From: Gemmobacter nectariphilus DSM 15620 | Lineage (GTDB): Bacteria; Pseudomonadota; Alphaproteobacteria; Rhodobacterales; Rhodobacteraceae | Direction: 5' to 3' | DNA: 64,000 nucleotides | NCBI RefSeq assembly: GCF_000429765.1 | Contig: NZ_AUCM01000006.1 | Coordinates: 62,001-126,000 of the forward strand | Shown: positions 46,867-55,217 of the stretch, piece by piece | Layout: each line of letters starts with the position of its first letter | Numbering within the stretch: the first letter of the stretch is position 1 | Program-made: the position numbers and the translations under genes | The notes under the pieces: generated by a model | Told to the model about the DNA's origin: nothing | The model's input: the letters and a program-made list of their open reading frames with translations, nothing else | The model's database searches: none

Positions 46867-47481
46867 TCAGAGCGGCGCGCGGGCAAGCAAGATGGCGACG
46901 GCCGACATGCCGCTATGGCCGGCACCTTCGGACAGTTCGGTCTCGATTTCCTCAAGGCGCAGGATCTCCAGACTGGCAAAGGCACTGCGCAGAAGGTTGG
47001 CGGTGTAAAGATGCGCAGGATCCCTGGGGCCGCCCGTGCCGAAGTCCAGTTGTCTGGGGGTGTAGCCGATGACGATCAGATGCCCGCCCGGCTTGACCGC
47101 GCGGATCATGCCGGCCCATTTGCGCAGCCGATCACCGGGGGCGCTGAACTGGCTGAACACATCCGCCACCAGATCGAACCCGGCCTGCGGATAGGGCCAG
47201 TCATGCACGTCGCCCTGTTCCAGATGCAGCGTGACGCCATGGCGCGCGGCCAGTGCCGCCGCCTTGCGCTGCGCGACCGCCGAGAAATCGAGTGACAGCA
47301 CATCCCAGCCCTGGCGCGCCAGCCAGACGCCGTTGCGCCCTTCGCCATCGGCGACGCACAGGGCCTTGCCGGGGGTCAGCCCCGCTGCAAGGTCGCGCAG
47401 GAAGATGTTCGGCTCTTCGCCGAACACGAAGGCCTCGGTCGCATAGCGGCTGTCCCAGCGGGGCTGATCGGGATGGGTCAT
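46867..47481 (-). CDS. Class I SAM-dependent methyltransferase
   Basis: The 204-residue protein has a Rossmann-like methyltransferase core: motif I KALCVADGEGRNGVWLARQG (residues about 39-58), motif II at VLSLDFSAVAQ (about 61-71), motif III LEQGDVHDWPYPQAGFDLVADVF (about 86-108) and VKPGGHLIVIGYTP (about 128-141). The opening RWDSRYATEAFVFGEEPNIFL (split here by its residues 8-28) resembles the TehB/thiopurine methyltransferase-like group. The methyl acceptor is not indicated. It is transcribed in the same direction as the importer operon, 89 bases upstream of it, and 73 bases downstream of the first pita-bread gene; it may be independent of both. Confidence 0.88.
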   Translation of the reverse strand: MTHPDQPRWDSRYATEAFVFGEEPNIFLRDLAAGLTPGKALCVADGEGRNGVWLARQGWDVLSLDFSAVAQRKAAALAARHGVTLHLEQGDVHDWPYPQAGFDLVADVFSQFSAPGDRLRKWAGMIRAVKPGGHLIVIGYTPRQLDFGTGGPRDPAHLYTANLLRSAFASLEILRLEEIETELSEGAGHSGMSAVAILLARAPL

Positions 47482-47554
47482 CGGGCGTCTCCGTGCATGT
47501 ATCAGGGCAGACTAGGGTGAGTTCCCCTGCCCCGCCATGCGCGAAATGCCACCC

Positions 47555-48691
47555 CTAGCGCGCGGTCACGAAGAGCTGACGCGGGAAGTTGGTCAGCCGC
47601 TCGCATCCATCGGCCGTCACCACGATGGTTTCCGACATGCCGAAACCCTGCGCCAGGACATAGGTGTGGAACACCATGCCCGGCTGGAACGACCAGTCGG
47701 CACCCGGATGCGCCTCCAGCGGCTCGCCGCCATTGGGTTGCAGCAAAAGGCCGACGGAATAGAAGGTCTTGTTGGTATAGCTGTCGCGCAGCCCGGCGGA
47801 CAGAACGCCTTCGCGGTAGATCGCATCCGGGGTGGTGGCGGGCACACCGGGCGCCACGGTGGCGATGGCGGCGTCCTGAATGGCGATCAGCTGTTCGGCC
47901 AGCCGATGATCGGCGTCCGAGGCCTCGGCCACGCGGATCGGGCGCATGAAGCGGGCGTGATAGTGGTGATTGTTCGGCGTCGTCTCGATCTGGACGATAT
48001 CGCCACGTTCCAGCACCCGGTCGGAATAGCCGCCATGCAGATGGAACGCCCGCTCGCCCGAGGACATGACGCCCGGCCCCGGCAGGTCGGACCCGGCCCG
48101 GATCATGGCGGCGCAGATCTGGGCAGCCATCTCGCGTTCCGACACGCCCACGCCGGCGCTGTCGATGGCGGCCTGCATCCCGGCCTCGGCCGCCCTGGCG
48201 GCGATGCGCTGATAGGCGATTTCGGCCTGCGACTTGATCAACCGCATGTTGGGAACCAGCGCGCTTTCGTCAAGCAGCCGGACGCCGGGCAGTTCGGCCC
48301 GGATCGCCTCCCACCGCTGGGCGTTCAGCACCCAGGCGCCCATTTCCACCCCGATGGCGGCGGCCTTGCCGACCCTGGCGGCAATGGTGCGGGCGGCCAG
48401 CGCGATGCGGTCGTCGCTGTCGGTCCACATCACGCGGTCAGGGAACACGCAGGTGCTGTCGAGGTAATATTCCTCGACATCGCGGCAGAACAGCGTCGGC
48501 TCGCCCTCGGCGGGGATGATGGCGAACTGGAACGTGCCATAGCCGCGGGTAAAGAACCCCGTGACCCAGGTCACGGTTTCAGGCTGGAACGCCAGCAGCG
48601 CATCCAGCCCCCGTGCCTTCAGCGCCGCCTGCACACGCAGCAGCCGCGCGCGGTATTCGGCCGGATTGAACCAGTAATTCGGTTGCACCAT
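47555..48691 (-). CDS. M24-fold (creatinase-like) protein A, metal ligands mostly lost
   Basis: The 378-residue protein has the two-domain pita-bread plan: an N-terminal creatinase domain (YRARLLRVQAALKARGLDALL, residues about 13-33, and TWVTGFFTRGYGTF) and a C-terminal M24 fold from about residue 165. At the five positions that bind metals in Xaa-Pro peptidases it has Glu (VQIET), Arg (YHARFMR), Tyr (TFYSVGL), a non-acidic residue (VFHTYV) and Glu (GMSETIVV), so at most two ligands remain. Creatinase and ectoine hydrolase are known members that work without metal. A His close to the creatinase catalytic His is retained in AFHLHGG (about 214-220). It starts 12 bases after the amidotransferase stop. 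A C-N hydrolase role is inferred, the substrate is unknown. Confidence 0.85.
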   Translation of the reverse strand: MVQPNYWFNPAEYRARLLRVQAALKARGLDALLAFQPETVTWVTGFFTRGYGTFQFAIIPAEGEPTLFCRDVEEYYLDSTCVFPDRVMWTDSDDRIALAARTIAARVGKAAAIGVEMGAWVLNAQRWEAIRAELPGVRLLDESALVPNMRLIKSQAEIAYQRIAARAAEAGMQAAIDSAGVGVSEREMAAQICAAMIRAGSDLPGPGVMSSGERAFHLHGGYSDRVLERGDIVQIETTPNNHHYHARFMRPIRVAEASDADHRLAEQLIAIQDAAIATVAPGVPATTPDAIYREGVLSAGLRDSYTNKTFYSVGLLLQPNGGEPLEAHPGADWSFQPGMVFHTYVLAQGFGMSETIVVTADGCERLTNFPRQLFVTAR

Positions 48692-48703
48692 GGGGGTATT
48701 CCT

Positions 48704-49423
48704 TCAGCCGCGCGAGACCATCTCGGCAAAGCGGGTCAGCATGATCTTGGCGTCCAGCGCCTCATCGGCACCGGCGATGAAGGCATCGACATCGCCGCCA
48801 TCAATCGTCATCCGCTCGCGGTTTTCCTCGAACCAGACGGGGGCCTGCGCGCGGGTGATCTCGGGGTGGCCCTGGATGCCCCAGGCGGGCGCGGTGCGGT
48901 GGCGCCAGACCTGGTTGGGGCAATCGTCGGAGGAGGCGAGGATCACCAAGTCTGGGTGGCCGGCCCGCACTTCGTCATTGTGCCAGACGAACATGCGCAC
49001 ACTCTCGCCCCAGTCCTGCGCCAGCGGGTCGGTCGCGGCGGCCGCGGATACGGGCAGGTCCTTGTAGCCGATCTCGCAATAGGACCGGCGGAACACCTGA
49101 TCCTTGCCACACAGCGCCGAGGCGAGGATCTGGCTGCCAAAGCAGATGCCCAGCATGGGGATCTGCAGATCCGCCGCCTGCCGGATCAGGTCATGTTCGC
49201 GGTGGATGAACGGCACATCCTCATAGGCGCCATGCGGGCTGCCGGACAGGAAGATGCCGTCATAGCCGTCCAGACTGGCGGGAAATTCGCCGTTATGGGC
49301 CCAGTATCGGTCGACCTTCAGCCCCCAGCCTTCAAAACGGTCGTCGAGTTTCGCCACCGATTGCAGCTTGCGGCCGTTGCCGAGGTAGAGCAGTCGTTTC
49401 ACGATGAAATCCCGGTTCTGCAT
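48704..49423 (-). CDS. Class I glutamine amidotransferase-like protein
   Basis: The 239-residue protein has the class I amidotransferase triad: Cys94 in MLGICFGSQILA, His in GIQGHPEITRA (about residues 178-188) and a Glu directly after (HPE). It also has SGSPHGAYEDVPF (about 61-73) at the oxyanion region. It resembles stand-alone GMP-synthase-like amidotransferases, which include gamma-glutamyl amide hydrolases. It begins MQNRDFIVKRLLYLG; the ATG has GGAGAC five bases upstream. It is first in a two-gene unit with pita-bread protein A and divergent from pxpA. The palindrome TTGGTATACCAA lies 12 bases upstream of its start. Hydrolysis of a gamma-glutamyl or other amide in the same pathway as 5-oxoproline is plausible. 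Confidence 0.87.
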   Translation of the reverse strand: MQNRDFIVKRLLYLGNGRKLQSVAKLDDRFEGWGLKVDRYWAHNGEFPASLDGYDGIFLSGSPHGAYEDVPFIHREHDLIRQAADLQIPMLGICFGSQILASALCGKDQVFRRSYCEIGYKDLPVSAAAATDPLAQDWGESVRMFVWHNDEVRAGHPDLVILASSDDCPNQVWRHRTAPAWGIQGHPEITRAQAPVWFEENRERMTIDGGDVDAFIAGADEALDAKIMLTRFAEMVSRG

Positions 49424-49434
49424 GGGTCTCCATT

Positions 49435-49446
49435 TTGGTATACCAA
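49435..49446. promoter_or_regulatory. GntR-type operator 1 (perfect palindrome)
   Basis: TTGGTATACCAA lies between the divergent amidotransferase and pxpA genes and is identical to the site at 55131. A further half-site ATACCAA is at 49473-49479, within CCAACCGTTGG just before the pxpA ribosome site. The T-x-G-T-...-A-C-x-A pattern fits the FadR subfamily of GntR proteins. Confidence 0.75.
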
Positions 49447-49494
49447 CGGAGTGCCATATAGCAACCACTATCATACCAACCGTTGGAGGTTCCC

Positions 49495-50256
49495 ATGCGC
49501 ATCGACCTGAACGCCGATCTGGGAGAGGGGTTCGGCCCCTGGAAGATGGGTGACGATGGCGCCCTTCTGGGCATTGTCACCACGGCGAATGTCGCCTGCG
49601 GCTTTCATGCGGGGGATCCGGCGATCATGCGGGCAACGGTGCGCGCGGCGCGGGCGCAGGGTGTCGCGGTCGGGGCGCATCCGGGCTATGCCGATCTGGC
49701 AGGCTTTGGCCGCCGCGCCGTGCCGGGCATCACCGAGGCCGAGGTCGAGAACCTGGTCGCCTATCAGACCGGCGCCTTTGCCGCGATCTGCGCGATGGAA
49801 GGCTATCCGATGACCCATGTCAAAACCCATGGTGCGCTGGGGAACGCCTGCGCCGACGATGACGGTCTGGCCATGGCCGTGGGACGGGCGATCAAGGCGG
49901 TGGACCCCTCGCTGGGGTTCATGATCATGCCGGGCACAGCGACCGAGCGGGCAGCGGACAAGCTGGGCCTGCGCCCGATCCGCGAGATCTATGCCGACCG
50001 CACCTATGCCGACAGTTTCAACCTGACCCCGCGCAGCCGCCCCGATGCGATGGTCCATGACCCGGCGGAGGCGCTGGCACGGGTGATCGACATGGTGGTC
50101 GAGGGGCGCATCACCTCGACCAGCGGCAAGGTGCTGAGGGTGGGCATCGATTCGGTCTGCGTGCATGGCGACACTGCGCAAGCGGTGGCGATGGCCCGGC
50201 ATCTGCGGCAGGGGCTGGAGGCCGCGGGGATCGCGGTCAAGCCGACGCTGGCGTAG
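49495..50256 (+). CDS. pxpA: 5-oxoprolinase subunit A (LamB/YcsF family)
   Basis: The 253-residue protein is a complete PxpA: MRIDLNADLGEGFGPWKMGDD (residues 1-21), VTTANVACGFHAGDPAIMRATV (about 29-50), GVAVGAHPGYADLAGFGRR (about 58-76), HVKTHGALGN (about 109-118), SKVLRVGIDSVCVHGDT-like GIDSVCVHGDTAQA near 220. With PxpB and PxpC it hydrolyses 5-oxoproline (pyroglutamate) to glutamate with ATP. GGAGG five bases before the ATG sets the start. Its partners pxpB and pxpC are on the opposite strand, convergent with it, rather than in the usual pxpBCA string. A short hairpin (50279-50300) follows its stop codon. Confidence 0.95.
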   Translation: MRIDLNADLGEGFGPWKMGDDGALLGIVTTANVACGFHAGDPAIMRATVRAARAQGVAVGAHPGYADLAGFGRRAVPGITEAEVENLVAYQTGAFAAICAMEGYPMTHVKTHGALGNACADDDGLAMAVGRAIKAVDPSLGFMIMPGTATERAADKLGLRPIREIYADRTYADSFNLTPRSRPDAMVHDPAEALARVIDMVVEGRITSTSGKVLRVGIDSVCVHGDTAQAVAMARHLRQGLEAAGIAVKPTLA

Positions 50257-50278
50257 GGCTGGGTTCACCCCGCTACCC

Positions 50279-50303
50279 CCGCCGGGATACTGGCCGGCGG
50301 TTT
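50279..50303 (+). terminator. Weak terminator-like hairpin after pxpA
   Basis: CCGCCGG-GATACTGG-CCGGCGG is followed by TTT. The T run is short, so termination strength is uncertain. Confidence 0.4.
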
Positions 50304-50314
50304 CCGTAGGGCAA

Positions 50315-50385
50315 GGGGGGCCGTCTGCCCCCCTCGGCGCGTTCCGCGCCTCACCCCCCGAGGATATTTCTACAAGGCGAAAACA
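50315..50385 (-). repeat. Intergenic repeat copy 7
   Basis: On the minus strand after pxpC: TTTTCGCCTTGTAG, AAATATCCTCGGGGGG, then hairpins GGCGCG-GAA-CGCGCC and GGGGGG-CAGACGG-CCCCCC. It lies between the convergent pxpA and pxpC genes. Confidence 0.8.
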
Positions 50386-50433
50386 CCAGGACGACTGCGG
50401 TGGTACGGCGCGGATCCGGGTTGGATCGTGTGG

Positions 50434-51432
50434 TCAGGCCTGATCGAGGTCGCCGCGCGCATCGACCACGCCGTCGATCAGATTGGCCGACAGCAGCCGC
50501 ACGGTGTCGATGGCGCCGGCCGGGCGCGGGTTCAGCGCCGCGATGGTCTGGGCAAGGCGCTGCGCTGCGCTGACGGCACCGGCCCGGTCCACGGGCGCCA
50601 GCCGGAAGCGCGCGCCGGCCGGCAATTGCGCCAGCCGGTCCAGATCGGCCGAGATCACGGTTGCCAGCTTGGGATAGCCCCCCGTGGTCTGGCAATCGCG
50701 CATCAGCACGATCGGTTGCCCGTCGGGCGGCACCTGGATCGAGCCTGGCAGCACCCCGTCTGACACCATGGACCCCGCGCGCGGGATCAGACGGGGCCCG
50801 GCCAGAAAGCGGCCCATCCGGTCGGATCGCGCATCGACCTGCCAGTCGGCCCCGGCCAGCAGCTCCAGCGACTCGGGGCTGAACCAGTCGTCCTGCGGGC
50901 CGGGCATGAAGCGGATCGGCCCGGTTGCATGGTCCGGCACCCGGTCCAGCGCCAAGGGCGCCAGCGCGCCGCCCGCCACCGGCAGCCGCATGCCCGGGGT
51001 CAGCATCGCACCGCCGATGCCCGATCGCAGGTGAAAGGCGCGGCTGCCCATCTCGGGCCGCAGATCGACCCCGCCAGCGACGGCCAGATAGCCATAGACC
51101 CCGCCGCGCATGGCGGAAAGCTCGAGCAGATCGCCATCTTCGGCGCGGGCCGACACGCCGGGGGCCAGGGTGCGGCCATCGACGGTCAGCACCACGCCCG
51201 GCCCCGAGGCCGCCACCAGCACCGGCCCGCCGACCACCCGGAACCGGGCGCCAGCAAGGGTCAGTTCGACCGCCGCCGCATCGGCCGGATTGCCGACCAG
51301 CGCATTCGCCACCGCCAGGGCCAGCCGGTCCATCGCGCCTGCCGTTGCAATGCCATAGCGTCGCCAGCCGACGCGGCCCCCATCTTGCACCGAGGCGCCG
51401 GGGGCGCAGCGATCGACCACCAGCGCGCTCAT
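50434..51432 (-). CDS. pxpC: 5-oxoprolinase subunit C (biotin-dependent carboxylase-like)
   Basis: The 332-residue protein is a PxpC/KipA homologue: VVDRCAPGASVQDGGRVGWRRYG (residues about 5-27, split), TAGAMDRLALAVANALVGNPADAAAVE (about 30-56), SAMRGGVYGYLAVAGGVD, MGSRAFHLRSGIGG, RAGSMVSDGVLPGSIQVPPDGQPIVLMRDCQTTGGYPK (segments near 225-262) and the Thr-Gly-Gly-Tyr-Pro signature. It works with PxpAB in 5-oxoproline hydrolysis. Its ATG overlaps the pxpB stop by four bases. It is the last of five overlapping genes (GntR, hydrolase, dehydrogenase, pxpB, pxpC). Repeat copy 7 lies 48 bases after its stop. Confidence 0.94.
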   Translation of the reverse strand: MSALVVDRCAPGASVQDGGRVGWRRYGIATAGAMDRLALAVANALVGNPADAAAVELTLAGARFRVVGGPVLVAASGPGVVLTVDGRTLAPGVSARAEDGDLLELSAMRGGVYGYLAVAGGVDLRPEMGSRAFHLRSGIGGAMLTPGMRLPVAGGALAPLALDRVPDHATGPIRFMPGPQDDWFSPESLELLAGADWQVDARSDRMGRFLAGPRLIPRAGSMVSDGVLPGSIQVPPDGQPIVLMRDCQTTGGYPKLATVISADLDRLAQLPAGARFRLAPVDRAGAVSAAQRLAQTIAALNPRPAGAIDTVRLLSANLIDGVVDARGDLDQA

Positions 51433-52148
51433 GCGATCCGCTCCGCCACCTGCGCGCCATCTGCGGCAGCCGACGACAGGCTGCGCCATTCGGCATCGGA
51501 TATGGGCGCAAAGACGATTTCGTCCCCCGCGCCGAACAGGAACACCGGATCGCGGTGCAGCACAAAGGGCAGCGCCGGGGTGCGCCCGATCAGGTGCCAA
51601 CCGCTTGGCCCCGCGACGCTGCCGATGGCCGTCTGCGCCCCGCCAATGCTGACGGACGAGGCCGGAACCCGCGCGCGCGGGGTATCGCGGCGCGGGCGGG
51701 CCAGGCGCGGATCCAGCCCGCCCAGATAGGAAAAGCCGGGCATGAAGCCGATCATCATCACGGTATAGACCGGGGCGGCATGAGCCTCGACAAAGGCGGG
51801 CGGTGTCAGCCCGGCAAAGGCGGCGATGTCGTCCAGATCCTCGCCCTGCGCGCCGCCATAGGCCACCGGCACCCGCCAGCGCCGGGGCGCGGCGGGTTCG
51901 GCCGCGTCATGGGTCGCAAGGTCCAGCACATGGGCACACAGGGCCTCGACATCGGTCGCAAGCGGGTCGAACAGGATCATCAGCGCGCGATAGGTCGGGA
52001 CCGTCTCGACCACCCCGGGCACCGGATCGGCGGCCAGAGCACGATCCAGCGCCATCACGCGGCCATTGACGGCTAGGTCGATGACATTGCCGAAATCGAC
52101 ACTGATCGCCGCATCGCCGCACGGCAGGACACGCGGCGGGGCGCTCAT
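51429..52148 (-). CDS. pxpB: 5-oxoprolinase subunit B
   Basis: The 239-residue protein is PxpB/KipI: VLPCGDAAISVDFGNVID (residues about 7-24), VVETVPTYRALMILFDP (about 46-62), WRVPVAYGGAQGEDLDDIA (about 91-109), MMIGFMPGFSYLGGLDPRLA (about 131-150), RVPASSVSIGGAQTAIGS and GWHLIGRTP. It partners PxpC in the 5-oxoprolinase. It begins within the dehydrogenase stop (four-base overlap) and ends within the pxpC start. Linking 5-oxoprolinase genes by overlap to a 2-hydroxyacid dehydrogenase and an N-carbamoyl-type hydrolase is not the usual context, and suggests that pyroglutamate or a relative is an intermediate of this pathway. Confidence 0.94.
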   Translation of the reverse strand: MSAPPRVLPCGDAAISVDFGNVIDLAVNGRVMALDRALAADPVPGVVETVPTYRALMILFDPLATDVEALCAHVLDLATHDAAEPAAPRRWRVPVAYGGAQGEDLDDIAAFAGLTPPAFVEAHAAPVYTVMMIGFMPGFSYLGGLDPRLARPRRDTPRARVPASSVSIGGAQTAIGSVAGPSGWHLIGRTPALPFVLHRDPVFLFGAGDEIVFAPISDAEWRSLSSAAADGAQVAERIA

Positions 52149-53059
52149 CGGCCCAAGGCCTCCAGCACGGCGCGGGCCACGGCCTGTGCGGTCACGGCCA
52201 GGGCGCGGCCGGTGTTCCCGCCGACATGTGGCGCAAGGGTCAGGTTGGGGCAGGTCAACAAAGGGCTGTCCATCGGCAAGGGTTCGTCCCGCGTGACATC
52301 CAGCGCGGCCGCCCCAAGGTGCCCCGAATGCAGCGCAAGGGCCAGTGCCTGTTCGTCGATCAACGCCCCACGCGCGGTATTGACCAGAATGGCCCCTGGC
52401 CGCAGTGCCGCCAGTTCCACCGCGCCGATCACCGGGCGCGGGCCGGGCACGCCGTGCAGCGACAGCACATCGGCCTGCGCCAGCAGATCGGCGGCGTCCA
52501 CCGCCCGCTCGGCCCCCAGCGCGGCCAGTTCGGCGGGATCGGCATGGGCGGACAGCACCAGAACCCGCATCCCCAGCCCCCGCGCCATCGGCACCAGCGC
52601 ACGAGAGACATGGCCCCAGCCCCAAAGCCCAAGGCACCTGCCACCCAGGCCCAGACCACGGTTGCGCTGCCGCCAGCCGCCATCGCCCGACCGCACCGAG
52701 GCATCGGCCGCCACCAGCTGCCGCGCCGCTGCCAGCATCAGGCCCAGTGCCAGTTCCGCCACATCCGGCGCATTGGCGCCCGGTGTGTTCACCACAGTGA
52801 TCCCGCGCGCCCGCGCACCGGCAAGGTCCACCCGGTCCATGCCGGTGCCGTGAACGCCGATCACCTTCAGACGCGGTGCCAGCGCCAGTGCGGCGGACGG
52901 AAAACCCCAGTTGCGGGTGATCGCCACATCGGCATCGGCCAGCAGCGGCGCCAGCACCTTGTGCCCGGTGTCGGGCGCGGCCAGAACCTCGATCCCGGCG
53001 GCTTGCAGGACGGCCACGCCCGAGGCGTCGATCGGCTGGACCAGCAGGCAGCGCGTCAT
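52145..53059 (-). CDS. D-isomer-specific 2-hydroxyacid dehydrogenase
   Basis: The 304-residue protein has the D-2-hydroxyacid dehydrogenase plan: a flanking catalytic domain (VIGVHGTGMDRVDLAGARARGI, about 65-86), the NAD site GLWGWGHVSRAL (about 143-154, with Ser in place of the third Gly of GxGxxG), and the catalytic triad Arg in VNTARGALID, Glu in VTRDEPLP and His in LAPHVGGNTG. It would reduce a 2-oxoacid or oxidise a D-2-hydroxyacid with NAD(P). It overlaps the preceding hydrolase gene and the following pxpB by four bases each. The substrate may be the carbon skeleton left after amide and ring cleavage; that is speculation. The altered third glycine is seen in other members of this family. 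Confidence 0.9.
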   Translation of the reverse strand: MTRCLLVQPIDASGVAVLQAAGIEVLAAPDTGHKVLAPLLADADVAITRNWGFPSAALALAPRLKVIGVHGTGMDRVDLAGARARGITVVNTPGANAPDVAELALGLMLAAARQLVAADASVRSGDGGWRQRNRGLGLGGRCLGLWGWGHVSRALVPMARGLGMRVLVLSAHADPAELAALGAERAVDAADLLAQADVLSLHGVPGPRPVIGAVELAALRPGAILVNTARGALIDEQALALALHSGHLGAAALDVTRDEPLPMDSPLLTCPNLTLAPHVGGNTGRALAVTAQAVARAVLEALGR

Positions 53060-54357
53060 GTCCGGGCGGGCATCTCTTGCAGGCAGAAGGCCGACAGAAC
53101 CTGTGCGGCGACGGCAAAATCCTCGATTTCCATCGCCTCGTCAGGGTTGTGGCTGCCATTGCGGTTGCGGATGAAGATCATGCCGGTCGGCACCCCCATC
53201 TGCGCAAAGACCGCCGCATCGTGGCCGGCGCCGCAGGGCATGATCTCGGCCCCCTGCGCGGCCGCGATTCCTGCCAGATCGGCGATGATCCGGCGATCCA
53301 TCAGCGCAGGTTCGCTGGTGGTTTCCTTGCCCAGATCAAAGCGGACACGGGAGCGCGATTCCACCTCGGCCAGCGCCTGCCGCAGCTCGGCCCGCATCAG
53401 ATCCAGCGTCGCATGGCTTTGACTGCGCACATCAAGGGAAAAATCGACCCGGCCCGCGACCTTGGAAAACGCCGCCTCGTTCGGATCGGTTGCCATCTGC
53501 CCGAAGGTCACGGTCAGGTCATGGCCCTGCGCGGCCAGCCGTTCCCACGCATCGTCCAGCCGCACGGCCAGCCGGGCGACGGCCATGGCCGCATCCTGAC
53601 GCACCTCGCGCGGGGTGGCACCGGAATGGGCATAGGCCCCAAGGCAGGCGGCGTGACGGTGGCGAAAGCTGCCGCGAATGCCGGTGACGATGCCGATGGG
53701 GCGGTCCCGCGCCACAAGAACCGGCCCCTGTTCGATATGCGGCTCGATGAAACAGGCGATCTGCGCGGGGTCGATCTGCGGCACACCTGCGCGCAGCTGC
53801 GCCGACTCGCCCCCAGCCGCGTCGATGGCGCGGCCCAGCGCCACGCGGTCGCCCGCCCGCAACACGCCATCCAGTTCCGCCCCCGACAGCCGGCCAAAGG
53901 CCGCGCGGCTGCCGATGTAGGATGCGCTGAACCAGGTGCTTTCCTCGGCCCGGATCGCCACCACGGTCAGATCCTGCGGCGGCAGCACCCCGGCCGCACG
54001 ATACCCGGCCGCCACGGCCAGCCCGGCCAGCACCCCGGCCGCACCATCGAAATTCCCGCCCATCGGCACCGAATCGAGATGCGAGCCGACCATGACCGCA
54101 GGCCCGCGCCGCTGGCCGCGCAGGGTCATGTACAGGTTGCAGCCCGCGTCGATGCGGCAATCCATCCCCAGCTTGCGCGCCTCGCGCCGCACCATGTCAT
54201 GGGCGATCTGCTCGCCCAGCCCATACGAGGCCCGGGTGATCCCGCGCGCCGCGCCCGTGCGCAACCGCAGTTCCGTGAACAGCCGCACCGCAAGCGCGAT
54301 GTCGGGCCGGGGATCGCAGGCGACCGGATCAGGCGCGATGGACAGGGCAGGGGTCAT
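53056..54357 (-). CDS. Zinc-dependent amidohydrolase of the M20 family (N-carbamoyl-L-amino acid hydrolase / allantoate amidohydrolase type)
   Basis: The 433-residue protein has the full HyuC/AllC set: VGSHLDSVPMGGNFDGAAGVLAGL (metal His and Asp, residues about 92-115, split), RAEESTWFSASYIGSRA (catalytic Glu pair, about 134-150), FIEPHIEQGPVL (about 209-220), FSLDVRSQSHATLDLM, MPCGAGHDAAVFAQMGVP and GSHNPDEAM near the C-terminus. All metal ligands expected for this subfamily are present. It hydrolyses N-carbamoyl amino acids or allantoate-like ureido compounds in the cytosol. It is the second gene of the GntR operon and overlaps both neighbours by four bases. A ureido or N-blocked amino acid intermediate in this pathway is therefore likely. 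Confidence 0.92.
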   Translation of the reverse strand: MTPALSIAPDPVACDPRPDIALAVRLFTELRLRTGAARGITRASYGLGEQIAHDMVRREARKLGMDCRIDAGCNLYMTLRGQRRGPAVMVGSHLDSVPMGGNFDGAAGVLAGLAVAAGYRAAGVLPPQDLTVVAIRAEESTWFSASYIGSRAAFGRLSGAELDGVLRAGDRVALGRAIDAAGGESAQLRAGVPQIDPAQIACFIEPHIEQGPVLVARDRPIGIVTGIRGSFRHRHAACLGAYAHSGATPREVRQDAAMAVARLAVRLDDAWERLAAQGHDLTVTFGQMATDPNEAAFSKVAGRVDFSLDVRSQSHATLDLMRAELRQALAEVESRSRVRFDLGKETTSEPALMDRRIIADLAGIAAAQGAEIMPCGAGHDAAVFAQMGVPTGMIFIRNRNGSHNPDEAMEIEDFAVAAQVLSAFCLQEMPART

Positions 54358-55007
54358 AGACGGGCCAATCGGTTGATGATGCTGTCGCGCACGCGGGACA
54401 GGTGGGCGGCCATGGCCTGGGCCGCAGCCTCGCCATTCCCGGCCTCGACCGCATCGAGAATTTCCAGATGTTCGCGGCAGGTATCTTCCAGCCGCTCGGG
54501 CACGGCGCGCAGGTCGAACATCTGCGTCTGGCGCCGCATGGTGCGGATGATCGACGAAAGCTGCTGGTTTTCCACCGCATCCGAGATGGCGCCGTGCAGC
54601 CCTTCGTCGATGTCGCGGACAAGGGCGCGGTCGGCGGGCTGGCCGGGCGCCTGGGCCAGCGCCTCGGCGATCTGCTCGCGCAGCGCGGCGATGGTCGCGG
54701 CGGGCAGCTTGCCAGCGGCCATCCGGGCCACCGCAGGCTCCAGCAGCAGACGCACCTGAAGCGCGTCCATGTAATCCTCGATCCGCATCTGCTTGACCTG
54801 AAGGCCCCGGCTGCCCTGGCGCAGCAGCAGCCCCTCGCCCTCCAGCATCAGCAGCGCATCGCGCACCGGCGTGCGCGACATGTTCAGCGCATCGGCCAGC
54901 CGCCGTTCGTTGACCAGCTCGCCCGGCTTGGCACTGCCACCCAGGATCAGCTCGAGGATCTGCTCATAGGCTTGCAGGGCAAGGCGTTTGTCAGGGGCGT
55001 TCAGCAT
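54354..55007 (-). CDS. GntR family transcriptional regulator with FCD domain
   Basis: The 217-residue regulator has an N-terminal winged helix (RLALQAYEQILELILGGSAKPGE, then LVNERRLADALNMSRTPVRDALLMLEGEGLL, residues about 8-62) and an FCD effector domain with the metal-binding Asp and three His residues in DIDEGLHGAI, REHLEIL and MAAHLSRV. The ATG at 55007 has AGAGGAGACC upstream; an open frame back to 55142 would run into the operator and is rejected. It heads a five-gene overlapping operon and is divergent from pita-bread protein B. The perfect palindrome TTGGTATACCAA lies between them and recurs at 49435, so this protein very likely controls both loci, usually as a repressor released by a pathway metabolite. 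Confidence 0.94.
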   Translation of the reverse strand: MLNAPDKRLALQAYEQILELILGGSAKPGELVNERRLADALNMSRTPVRDALLMLEGEGLLLRQGSRGLQVKQMRIEDYMDALQVRLLLEPAVARMAAGKLPAATIAALREQIAEALAQAPGQPADRALVRDIDEGLHGAISDAVENQQLSSIIRTMRRQTQMFDLRAVPERLEDTCREHLEILDAVEAGNGEAAAQAMAAHLSRVRDSIINRLARL

Positions 55008-55130
55008 CCGGTCTCCTCTGGGTCCGCAGCCGGGGCGGGGCTTGGGATCGCCTGCATCTTCATCGAACGGAACGTGCAAACACAAGGCCAATCCCAAATG
55101 ACATGCAGGGTATATTCCGATGGTTGACTG

Positions 55131-55142
55131 TTGGTATACCAA
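55131..55142. promoter_or_regulatory. GntR-type operator 2 (perfect palindrome)
   Basis: TTGGTATACCAA lies between the divergent GntR operon and the pita-bread B/ABC importer operon, 124 and 76 bases from the two start codons. A further GGTATA half-site is at 55109-55114. Confidence 0.78.
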
Positions 55143-55217
55143 GTTCTACGGTTGCCGCAACCTTGTCGTGCCGTTGCGCCGCAGCGTAACGCCCGGCCCC
55201 AACCGAAAGGACGATGC

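Noticed and set aside
55008-55142. A 45-residue N-terminal extension of the GntR protein starting at the operator
   Set aside because: The Met at 55007 has a good ribosome site and starts just before the winged helix; the extension would place the start codon in the operator.
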